Assembly (NCBI GenBank): GCA_024638345.1
Contig: JAHEKL010000093.1
Location: 1 to 9,457 of the forward strand
Reading direction: 5' to 3'
Source: Gammaproteobacteria bacterium
Lineage (GTDB): Bacteria > Gemmatimonadota > Gemmatimonadetes > Longimicrobiales > Gaopeijiaceae
Length of the DNA: 9,457 nt
Positions 1 to 5,402 of the stretch are shown here, in pieces (the stretch's first letter is position 1; the number at the start of each line of letters is the position of its first letter). A program made the translations under genes and the position numbers. Under the pieces are notes generated by a model. It searched no databases. It saw nothing but the letters and a program-made list of their open reading frames with translations, and was not told where the DNA came from.

Positions 1-484
1 CCATGACGGGACTTCCGTCGTCGGTGATCGCCACGGCACCCGCGTCCACGAGCTCCCCGATCTCGGTCAGCCGTTCACCCTCCTGTCCGCGTGAGAGGGC
101 GCCCACGGGGTAGACCCTCGCGAAACCAGCCGCCCGGCCGGCCGCCGCCACGAATCCGACCGTGGCCGGAGAGTCGATCACGGGGTCGGTGTTGGGCATG
201 GCACAGATCGACGTGAACCCCCCGGCCGCGGCCGCCCGTGCACCGCTGGCGATCGTCTCCTTGTGCTCTCCCCCCGGCTCCCTCAGATGGACATGAACGT
301 CGATCAAACCGGGCATCAGGATCAGCCCCTCGGCCGACTCTACCCTGGTCCCCTCGGGGGCCTCCAAACCGGAACCGATCCGAGCGACTCTTCCTTCGGC
401 GAGGAGCAGATCGAGCACTTCGTCGAGCTTCCGACTGGGGTCGACGACACGCGCCCCGCGGAAGAGGATCGGTCGTGGACTCAC
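1..484 (-). CDS. pyrC: Dihydroorotase, N-terminal 161 residues (cut by window edge)
   Basis: Dihydroorotase closes N-carbamoyl-L-aspartate to dihydroorotate, the third step of cytosolic UMP synthesis. The visible part is the N-terminal strand region followed by the start of the amidohydrolase barrel. Residues 62-71 read DVHVHLREPG, with the metal-binding HxH at 64 and 66. KET follows at 75-77, the AAAAGGFTS stretch near 84-92, MPNT at 96-99, and TDDG at 153-156, where an Asp metal ligand is expected. This matches the longer class I dihydroorotases, about 420-430 residues when complete, so the C-terminal part lies beyond base 1. I chose the GTG start at 484-482 because it overlaps the pyrB stop as GTGA and has an AGGGAGAGG Shine-Dalgarno 4 bases upstream. 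It is the third cistron of pyrR-pyrB-pyrC. In some bacteria (known for Aquifex) this class forms a complex with PyrB, which fits the tight coupling. The start region lies beside a possible regulatory hairpin at 485-507. Confidence 0.95.
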   Translation of the reverse strand, partial: MSPRPILFRGARVVDPSRKLDEVLDLLLAEGRVARIGSGLEAPEGTRVESAEGLILMPGLIDVHVHLREPGGEHKETIASGARAAAAGGFTSICAMPNTDPVIDSPATVGFVAAAGRAAGFARVYPVGALSRGQEGERLTEIGELVDAGAVAITDDGSPVM

Positions 485-1452
485 GCGACCTCTCCCTGTT
501 TGGCCGCTTCGGCCTGCTCGGGCATCCCACCTGCCAGCAGGTACAGCACTGCCATTCGGATCGCGACACCGTTCGTGACCTGGCGCAGGATGACGGAGTG
601 CGGGCCGTCCGCCACGTCCGAGTCGATCTCAACGCCACGGTTCATGGGGCCGGGATGGAGGATCAGCAGTTCTCGTCCGGCGGCTTCCAGCCTGGGGCTC
701 GAGATGCCATAGAACCGGTTGTACTCTCGCAGAGAGGGAACGAAGCCGGCGCTCATGCGCTCGAGCTGCAGCCTGAGGACGTTGAGCGCGTCCGCCCATT
801 CTATGGCCTCTTCGACGCGTCGGAAGACTCTCACGCCCAGCGCGTCGATCCCCGCAGGAAGGAGGGTCATCGGACCACAGACCGCGACCTCGGCCCCGAG
901 CTTGAGGAGCCCGAAGATGTTCGAGCGGGCGACTCTCGAGTGCAGGATGTCTCCCACGATGCAGACCTTGAGACCGCTCAGCTTTCCGAGCTGATCGCGA
1001 ATCGTCAGCAGATCCAGGAGAGCCTGCGTGGGATGCTCGTGGGCGCCGTCACCCGCGTTGACCACGTTCGAGGGAATCCGCTCTGCGAGGAACCTCGCCG
1101 CCCCGGAGGACCCGTGCCGGATCACGACCATGTCGATCCGCATCGCCTCCAGATTTCGCGCGGTATCCACGAGCGTCTCGCCCTTCACCACCGACGAGCC
1201 GGTCGCCGCGATGTTCACCGTGTCCGCGCTCAGGCGCTTCTCGGCAAACTCGAAGGAAATGCGCGTTCGGGTCGACGGCTCCATGAAGAGATTCACGATC
1301 GTCTTCCCGCGGAGAACCGGAACCTTCTTGATCCTTCGCTCCGAGATCTCCTTGAACGGCTCGGCGGTGTCGAGGATCGACCGGATTTGATCCGCCGTCA
1401 GCTCTTCCAACCCGACCAAGTCCTTGCCGAGCGGGGAAACCGTGGGATTCAA
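481..1452 (-). CDS. pyrB: Aspartate carbamoyltransferase catalytic chain
   Basis: PyrB joins carbamoyl phosphate and L-aspartate to give N-carbamoyl-L-aspartate, the committed step of pyrimidine synthesis. The 323-residue length is normal for a catalytic chain (about 305-330). Visible motifs are the carbamoyl-phosphate loop STRTR at 60-64, VVKGET around the mobile lysine K90, HPTQALLD at 140-147, HSRVARSN at 171-178, and HPGPMNRGVE at 266-275 in the aspartate domain. No pyrI regulatory subunit is beside it, as usual for Gram-positive-like or Aquifex-like arrangements. The start is TTG at 1452-1450. It overlaps the pyrR stop as TTGA and is preceded by GGGAGAGG with 4 bases between. The stop overlaps the pyrC start. 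Both junctions therefore favour translational coupling, and the Shine-Dalgarno sits in a candidate hairpin at 1453-1472. No key residue looks missing. Confidence 0.97.
   Translation of the reverse strand: MNPTVSPLGKDLVGLEELTADQIRSILDTAEPFKEISERRIKKVPVLRGKTIVNLFMEPSTRTRISFEFAEKRLSADTVNIAATGSSVVKGETLVDTARNLEAMRIDMVVIRHGSSGAARFLAERIPSNVVNAGDGAHEHPTQALLDLLTIRDQLGKLSGLKVCIVGDILHSRVARSNIFGLLKLGAEVAVCGPMTLLPAGIDALGVRVFRRVEEAIEWADALNVLRLQLERMSAGFVPSLREYNRFYGISSPRLEAAGRELLILHPGPMNRGVEIDSDVADGPHSVILRQVTNGVAIRMAVLYLLAGGMPEQAEAAKQGEVA
485..507 (-). promoter_or_regulatory. Candidate PyrR-responsive hairpin at pyrB/pyrC junction
   Basis: On the minus-strand RNA, arm GCGGCC (507-502) pairs with GGUCGC (490-485) through six pairs, one of them G-U. 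They enclose an 11-base loop, AAACAGGGAGA. The GTG start of pyrC follows immediately at 484. The loop end plus the first GG of the 3' arm form the Shine-Dalgarno GGGAGAGG. CC, a loop ending GNGA, then GG resembles the core of the PyrR RNA motif known from Bacillus. The hairpin lies inside the pyrB coding end, and function is inferred only. Confidence 0.4.
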
Positions 1453-2009
1453 GTAGCCTCTCCCCCGGCCACCGAGACCTCGACGGCGAGCCGTCCGTCG
1501 ATCTCGGGGACCCGGACATCCACCTTTTGGCGCGGCAGCACGCTCACTCTCCGGCCGACGATGTCCGGCTGAATGGGAAGCTCGCGACCACCCCGGTCCG
1601 CGAGCACGCAGAGAAGGATCCGAGAGGGCCTCCCCCAGTCCATGAGCTCGTTCATCGCGGCGCGGGCGGTTCGACCCGTGAAGAACACGTCGTCCACGAT
1701 GACCACGGTGCGGTCATCGATCCCCTCCAGCGGGAGCGTCGATTCTCCAACCACAGGCCTGGGGCCGATTTGGGCTAGGTCATCTCGATACAGTGTGATA
1801 TCGATCGCCCCAGAAGGGATCTCGACACCCTCCTCTCGCTCGATGAGGCTCCGAATGCGCTCCGACAGCTCGACGCCTCTCCGCTGGATGCCGAGCAGAA
1901 CGAGATTCCGGGTGCCCTCGTTTCGCTCGACGATCTCCTTGGCCATTCGAGCGAGGGCCCGCTCTACGCCGTCCTGATCGAGGACGGTGACTGGGGCTGC
2001 CTCGGTCAT
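1449..2009 (-). CDS. pyrR: Bifunctional pyr operon regulator / uracil phosphoribosyltransferase PyrR
   Basis: PyrR is an RNA-binding regulator of pyr genes that responds to UMP. In many species it is also a uracil phosphoribosyltransferase. The 186-residue length is typical. The PRPP-binding signature VVIVDDVFFTGRT is at 102-114, GIQRRGVELSERI at 40-52 matches the conserved early loop, and ADRGGRELPIQPDIVGR at 137-153 matches the family's late conserved block. The start is ATG at 2009-2007 with GGAG 9 bases upstream (2022-2019). It is the first gene of pyrR-pyrB-pyrC behind a TTGACA-type promoter. The leader is only about 35 bases, too short for the Bacillus-type antiterminator/terminator switch. 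If PyrR controls this operon, translational control as described in mycobacteria is more likely. Family assignment is firm; the mode of regulation is inference. Confidence 0.96.
   Translation of the reverse strand: MTEAAPVTVLDQDGVERALARMAKEIVERNEGTRNLVLLGIQRRGVELSERIRSLIEREEGVEIPSGAIDITLYRDDLAQIGPRPVVGESTLPLEGIDDRTVVIVDDVFFTGRTARAAMNELMDWGRPSRILLCVLADRGGRELPIQPDIVGRRVSVLPRQKVDVRVPEIDGRLAVEVSVAGGEAT
1453..1472 (-). promoter_or_regulatory. Candidate PyrR-responsive hairpin at pyrR/pyrB junction
   Basis: On the minus-strand RNA, arm GUGGCC (1472-1467) pairs with GGCUAC (1458-1453) through six pairs, one of them G-U. They enclose the 8-base loop GGGGGAGA. The TTG start of pyrB follows directly at 1452, and the Shine-Dalgarno is the loop end plus GG. 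The run GGAGAGGCU fits the 3' part (NGNGAGGYU) of the PyrR-binding consensus as I recall it; the expected UCC 5' of the loop is replaced by CC plus three extra Gs. In Bacillus an equivalent PyrR site also precedes pyrB. Binding here is inferred. Confidence 0.45.
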
Positions 2010-2018
2010 GGACGCGGA

Positions 2019-2032
2019 CTCCGAGAGCGGAG
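2019..2032 (-). promoter_or_regulatory. Leader hairpin hiding the pyrR Shine-Dalgarno
   Basis: In the pyr leader RNA, CUCCG and CGGAG form a perfect 5-bp stem with loop CUCU. The GGAG used to start pyrR is in the 3' arm, so folding would block initiation. The sequence does not match the PyrR consensus and differs from the two downstream junction hairpins. It may only tune basal translation. Confidence 0.35.
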
Positions 2033-2049
2033 GGTGAAATGGCGGGCCA

Positions 2050-2079
2050 AACCTAGACCGGCATTCGAGCAGGTGTCAA
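2050..2079 (-). promoter_or_regulatory. Predicted promoter of pyrR-pyrB-pyrC
   Basis: On the minus strand there is a perfect TTGACA -35 (2079-2074), an 18-base spacer and TAGGTT as -10 (2055-2050). Transcription would start near 2043, leaving about 35 bases of leader before pyrR. The -10 is weak against TATAAT, but the TAnnnT form with the same spacer recurs at the lexA promoter in this window. Confidence 0.6.
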
Positions 2080-2120
2080 CGGAGCTTTTCGGCATCACCA
2101 GGAGTGTCGATCGGATCGTC

Positions 2121-2149
2121 TTTACATTCCCCCTTGGGCCCGTCATCAT
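2121..2149 (+). promoter_or_regulatory. Predicted promoter of the NhaC-family gene
   Basis: TTTACA at 2121-2126, a 17-base spacer and CATCAT at 2144-2149 match the housekeeping consensus at 5/6 and 4/6. It points away from the pyr promoter, with 41 bases between the two -35 elements. An 11-base palindrome (CGATC, G, GATCG; 2108-2118) lies just upstream and could bind a regulator. The -10 overlaps an in-frame ATG at 2148, which argues against that codon being the start. Confidence 0.5.
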
Positions 2150-2213
2150 GAACCGCCTCGTCCGGGATCCACTCTGCTCCTCGCCCCTGGACCGCCAGCC
2201 CGGAGACCCCTCG

Positions 2214-4211
2214 ATGGCTCCGCTCGACTCGCTTCTCCCCTCCCGAACGCTTTATTGGCGGGCCGCGCTCGCCCTCATGGCGGTGGCCTGGATGCCCGTG
2301 CACGGAGCTGGCCAAGCGCTCGAGGGAGCCCCGCGGATCATCGTGGGGGCAACGCCGTTCGACGCGGTCGTCGTGGGCCGGGCGGACGAGCCCACACTCT
2401 ACAGGGTGGAGACGTCGTTGGGACGCGTGCTCGCTCAGGGTGAGATCGAGCCGGGCGGCTCCGACACTCTGACCGGTCTGGTGGTACAGAGCCGTGGGGA
2501 GCTCCCCATCCGGGCCGTGTTCGAGGAGAGCAGCAGTGAACTGGTGGCTCCCTACGTGCCGGGGTGGTTTTCCCTGCTTCCGCCTCTCGTCGCGATCTTC
2601 CTGGCCCTCGCCTTCAGGGAGGTGATCGTCTCGCTCTTCGCAGGCGTCTGGCTGGGCGCACTCGCCCTCGAGGGGTTCAATCCGCTGACGGCCGCTTGGA
2701 GAGTCGTCGACGAATTCGCGGTGCCCGCTCTCGGGGACACGAGTGGTCAGACCCAGATCGTGGTGTTTTCGCTCCTCCTCGGTGGCATGGTCGGCGTGAT
2801 CACCCGGAACGGCGGAACGCGCGGAATCGTGGCCAGCGTGGCCGGCTGGGCGACCACGGTCCGTAGGGGCAAGCTCGCGACCTGGGGTGCGGGCATGGCG
2901 ATCTTCTTCGACGACTACGCGAACACGCTCATCGTCGGTAACACGATGAGACCGGTCACCGATGGCCTCCGGATCTCTAGGGAGAAGCTGGCCTACCTGG
3001 TCGATGCGACCGCAGCTCCCGTCGCCGCGCTCGTCCCTCTCTCTACCTGGGTCGGATACGAGATCTCCCTCATCGGAGATGGGCTTCGCATCGCGGCCGA
3101 GCAGACCACTTCGCCGGCGGTAGCCGAGTCGCTCCTTGCGGTATCTCCCCTGACCGTGTTCGTGCAGACGATCCCCTACCGGTTCTACCCGTTGATGGCC
3201 CTCTTCTTGGTGTTCCTGACCTCGGTCACGGACCGGGACATAGGGCCGATGGCGGCGGCGGAGGCCAGGGCGGCCTCGGGAGGCGGGTTGTCTCGGCCGG
3301 GCGCCCTGCTGGCCACGGACACCGCGGACCAGGCCCTCCAGCCTCACGAAGGTATGGCGGAGCGGTGGTGGAACGCCGCCCTGCCGGTGCTGACCGTCAT
3401 CATCGTGGTCCTGTGGGGTCTGTACGCCACCGGGCGAGCCTCGGCGGGACCGGACGCGAGCCTCACGTCGGTGTTCGGGGAGGCCGACCCCTTCGCGACA
3501 CTCCTCTGGGGCTCCCTCGCCGGGTGCATGGTTGCCGCGGTTCTGTCCGTGGGACAGGGAATCCTCAGCCTTCAGGAAACGATCGGTGCTTTGATGGCGG
3601 GCATGAGGGCGATGATGATCGCAGTCGTCATCCTCGTCCTGGCGTGGTCGCTCGGATCGGTCACGGAGGTGCTGCAGACGGCACAGTACCTGTCGGGGGT
3701 CCTGAGCGAGCGTCTTCCGATCGAGCTGCTTCCGGCGATCGTGTTCCTCACCGCCGCCGCGATCTCCTTCGCAACGGGTACCTCGTGGGGAACGATGGCC
3801 ATCCTGCTGCCCCTGGTGATCCCGCTGGCGGTGAGCCTCGGCGGAGCCGGTGGCGGGCTCGCATCCGGAGGTCAGTACTCAATCCTTCTCGGTGTGATCT
3901 CTTCGGTGTTGGCCGGGGCCATCTTCGGCGATCACTGCTCGCCGATCTCCGACACGACCGTGCTGTCGTCCATGGCGAGCTCTTGTGACCACGTGGATCA
4001 CGTTCGGACGCAACTTCCCTATGCGGTATTGGTTGCCGCGATCACGGTACCCCTCGGAGACGTGGGTACCGCCTACGGTGTACCGGTTTGGGTGGCGCTC
4101 GGGGGGTCAGCGGTGATTCTGTTCGTGATTCTTCGTGGGCTGGGCCGTCCGGTGGGTCAGAGACCCGTCGAGTCGAGCGGACCTCCTCTGGCGGAAGAAG
4201 TCTTGGAGTAG
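2214..4211 (+). CDS. NhaC-family sodium/proton antiporter with signal peptide and extra N-terminal domain
   Basis: This integral membrane protein of 665 residues belongs to the NhaC ion-transporter family, whose members exchange Na+ for protons or organic acids (for example malate/lactate in MleN). Family hallmarks are FFDDYANTLIVGN at 231-243, inside a hydrophobic region, and GDHCSPISDTTVLSS at 572-586. About a dozen hydrophobic segments run from residue 118 to 642. A polar insert of roughly 50 residues (about 340-385) between two of them is probably cytoplasmic. Unusually, the core is preceded by a signal-like segment (about 11-34) and a roughly 75-residue hydrophilic, probably beta-rich stretch (about 36-112) that should face the periplasm. 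I chose ATG 2214 because GGAG (2202-2205) lies 8 bases upstream and the predicted promoter lies behind it. The same frame stays open to a GTG at 2034, but those 60 codons overlap promoter DNA. The substrate cannot be told from sequence. The last 105 bases overlap tadA on the other strand. Confidence 0.9.
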   Translation: MAPLDSLLPSRTLYWRAALALMAVAWMPVHGAGQALEGAPRIIVGATPFDAVVVGRADEPTLYRVETSLGRVLAQGEIEPGGSDTLTGLVVQSRGELPIRAVFEESSSELVAPYVPGWFSLLPPLVAIFLALAFREVIVSLFAGVWLGALALEGFNPLTAAWRVVDEFAVPALGDTSGQTQIVVFSLLLGGMVGVITRNGGTRGIVASVAGWATTVRRGKLATWGAGMAIFFDDYANTLIVGNTMRPVTDGLRISREKLAYLVDATAAPVAALVPLSTWVGYEISLIGDGLRIAAEQTTSPAVAESLLAVSPLTVFVQTIPYRFYPLMALFLVFLTSVTDRDIGPMAAAEARAASGGGLSRPGALLATDTADQALQPHEGMAERWWNAALPVLTVIIVVLWGLYATGRASAGPDASLTSVFGEADPFATLLWGSLAGCMVAAVLSVGQGILSLQETIGALMAGMRAMMIAVVILVLAWSLGSVTEVLQTAQYLSGVLSERLPIELLPAIVFLTAAAISFATGTSWGTMAILLPLVIPLAVSLGGAGGGLASGGQYSILLGVISSVLAGAIFGDHCSPISDTTVLSSMASSCDHVDHVRTQLPYAVLVAAITVPLGDVGTAYGVPVWVALGGSAVILFVILRGLGRPVGQRPVESSGPPLAEEVLE

Positions 4212-4676
4212 CGCGGCCGACGCATCCCCGAGCACGCCCGCCGTCACCTGGGTCCGGTGGTTGAGACGAGGATGCTGTAGGAGGTTGCCCAGACTTCCCG
4301 CCATGCCGGCCTTCGGGTCTGTGGCTCCGTAGACCACGCGCGCGATCCTTGCGAGGACGATGGCGCCCGAGCACTGAGCGCATGGCTCGAGGGTGACGTA
4401 GAGGGTGGTGTCCACCAGACGCCAGTCACCGAGCGCCGCCGCACCCTCCCGGATAGCCACGACCTCCGCGTGGGCGGTCGGGTCCGAACGTTGGATGGTC
4501 TGGTTGGAGCCCTCAGAAAGGATCTTGCCTCCGAGCACCAGAACGGCGCCCACCGGCACCTCGTTCCGATCCCACGCCTCCCTCGCACGCTCCAAGGCCC
4601 GAGCCATCCACGCACGATCTCCCTTCACCGGCTGCTGGAGGTCTAACGAGGGAGGCCCAGTCTCGGGCCGGGACAT
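4107..4676 (-). CDS. tadA: tRNA adenosine(34) deaminase / nucleoside deaminase
   Basis: TadA converts adenosine to inosine at the wobble position of tRNA-Arg(ACG). The protein has the cytidine-deaminase-fold zinc site: HAE at 69-71 (zinc ligand H69, proton shuttle E71) and PCAQC at 98-102 (ligands C99, C102). EVPVGAVLV at 39-47 and KAGMAGSLGNLL at 122-133 are also characteristic of TadA rather than guanine or cytosine deaminases. The usual PCAMC has Gln for Met here. The 189-residue length exceeds the usual 150-170. About 23 residues precede the typical N-terminus, and a polar tail of about 24 residues follows FFRQRR. That tail is read antisense through the end of the antiporter gene. ATG 4676 overlaps the lexA stop by one base (TGATG), suggesting coupling, but lacks a clear Shine-Dalgarno. 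ATG 4607 has GGGAG 11 bases upstream and would give a standard N-terminus. It is last in the lexA-tadA pair. Confidence 0.9.
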   Translation of the reverse strand: MSRPETGPPSLDLQQPVKGDRAWMARALERAREAWDRNEVPVGAVLVLGGKILSEGSNQTIQRSDPTAHAEVVAIREGAAALGDWRLVDTTLYVTLEPCAQCSGAIVLARIARVVYGATDPKAGMAGSLGNLLQHPRLNHRTQVTAGVLGDASAALLQDFFRQRRSARLDGSLTHRTAQPTKNHEQNHR

Positions 4677-5329
4677 CAGTGAGCCGTGGCGCTCACGGGA
4701 ACGGCAGCTCGCTGGAAGCTGCGGAAGAGACCTACCACACGCCCGCTCACGTCCAACTCGTCCGGAGCGGCGACCGCGAAGGACTCGGCAGAGGACCGGG
4801 CGGGCTTCAGGAAGTGGTGGCTCCCGTTCCCCGTGTACTGATAGAGGCCGAGTCCGTCGGTTCGCTTCAGGACCAGGACGTCACCTTCCCTCACGGTCTG
4901 GTGACCCGCGGGCTCGATGAGGAGGAAGTCGCCCTCCAGGATCCCGAGTCCCTCGAAATCCTCGCCCCGGGCTCTCACGAAGTAGGCCCCCTTCGCCCCC
5001 GCCATCCGCCGATCCACAGAGTAGTACGTCTCGACGCCGTCGGAGCTGAAACCGGCGCGCGCGTCCGGAAGCGCTACGTAACAGGGGACCGAGATCGTTT
5101 CCGGACTCAGATCCATGCCCAGGATACGAACACCCCGGGAGCGGGAAGGATCGCGCTCTACATAACCTTTCTCCGCCAGCGCGCGGAGATGCTCGGAGAC
5201 GGTCTTGGTGCTCTTGATCCTGAACTCCTCGCCGATCTCACGTATCGAGGGCTGATACGTGTTCGTCCGGAGGTACTGGACGATATAGTCCAGTATCCGG
5301 CGTTCGAGATCGCTGAGGGCAGTGGGCAT
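4676..5329 (-). CDS. lexA: LexA-family repressor, apparently without self-cleavage residues
   Basis: The protein has 217 residues with the LexA layout: an N-terminal winged helix (about 1-66, with STKTVSEHLRAL as recognition-helix region at 40-51) and a C-terminal S24-type domain (about 80-210). In normal LexA, RecA stimulates cleavage at Ala-Gly using a Ser-Lys pair. By eye alignment with Bacillus and E. coli LexA, the GDSM serine is Asp124 (GEDF at 122-125, codon GAT at 4960-4958), the TVKR lysine is Gln164 (codon CAG at 4840-4838), and the cleavage pair is Asp89-Ala90. An Ala-Gly does occur three residues later (92-93). The fold motif GILEGD is kept, so the domain probably still dimerises. 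I chose ATG 5329 because GGAGAG ends 4 bases upstream; a TTG at 5341 would add four residues. It has its own predicted promoter and is followed by tadA with a one-base overlap. It could be a non-SOS regulator, as proposed for some cyanobacterial LexA. The family is certain; the loss of cleavage is strongly suggested. Confidence 0.9.
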   Translation of the reverse strand: MPTALSDLERRILDYIVQYLRTNTYQPSIREIGEEFRIKSTKTVSEHLRALAEKGYVERDPSRSRGVRILGMDLSPETISVPCYVALPDARAGFSSDGVETYYSVDRRMAGAKGAYFVRARGEDFEGLGILEGDFLLIEPAGHQTVREGDVLVLKRTDGLGLYQYTGNGSHHFLKPARSSAESFAVAAPDELDVSGRVVGLFRSFQRAAVPVSATAH

Positions 5330-5333
5330 CCGG

Positions 5334-5339
5334 CTCTCC
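5334..5339 (-). promoter_or_regulatory. Ribosome binding site fixing the lexA start
   Basis: GGAGAG (5339-5334) lies 4 bases before ATG 5329. It overlaps the alternative TTG at 5341-5339, so the ATG is the better start. Confidence 0.7.
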
Positions 5340-5359
5340 AAGGACTCGTCCCCCCAAAA

Positions 5360-5374
5360 ACAGAGAATGGACAG
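5360..5374 (-). promoter_or_regulatory. Direct repeat CTGT-N7-CTGT at the lexA promoter
   Basis: On the minus strand CTGT occurs at 5374-5371 and again at 5363-5360, one helical turn apart, overlapping the -10 end and the start region. Alphaproteobacterial LexA boxes are also direct tetramer repeats with N7 spacing (GTTC). The tetramer here is different, so a role as an autoregulatory site is speculative. Confidence 0.25.
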
Positions 5375-5402
5375 CTTAACCCGCCGTTTTCAGCGGTGTC
5401 AA
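5373..5402 (-). promoter_or_regulatory. Predicted promoter of lexA-tadA
   Basis: Perfect TTGACA (5402-5397), an 18-base spacer and TAAGCT (5378-5373) on the minus strand. The -35 contains the TGA stop of gltX (5401-5399). Geometry matches the pyr promoter. It would give lexA-tadA a transcript separate from ispG-gltX, with a leader of about 37 bases. Confidence 0.55.
5381..5396 (-). promoter_or_regulatory. Inverted repeat filling the lexA promoter spacer
   Basis: CCGCTG and CGGCGG flank AAAA. The arms pair over six positions as RNA with one G-U, and five of six are symmetrical as DNA. It occupies 16 of the 18 bases between -35 and -10, a classic place for a repressor operator. It also begins just after the gltX stop and could fold as an RNA hairpin, but no T-run follows, so an intrinsic terminator is unlikely. 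Confidence 0.4.

Noticed and set aside
238..1572. Long open frame on the plus strand opposite pyrC, pyrB and pyrR
   Set aside because: High-GC antisense artefact: the minus strand carries clear conserved enzymes and the antisense product has no recognisable motif.
2010..2045. Bacillus-type PyrR attenuator in the pyr leader
   Set aside because: The leader is about 35 bases, with no terminator hairpin plus T-run and no copy of the PyrR consensus.
2034..2213. 60-codon upstream extension of the antiporter
   Set aside because: It starts at GTG without a Shine-Dalgarno, runs through both predicted promoters, and would place a long polar stretch ahead of a good signal peptide.
4676..5329. Sequencing error explaining the missing LexA catalytic residues
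   Set aside because: The changes are separate codon substitutions (GAT, CAG) in an otherwise intact frame, not a frameshift.
5381..5396. Intrinsic terminator after gltX
   Set aside because: The hairpin has a G-U pair and is followed by only two T residues, so Rho-independent termination is unlikely.
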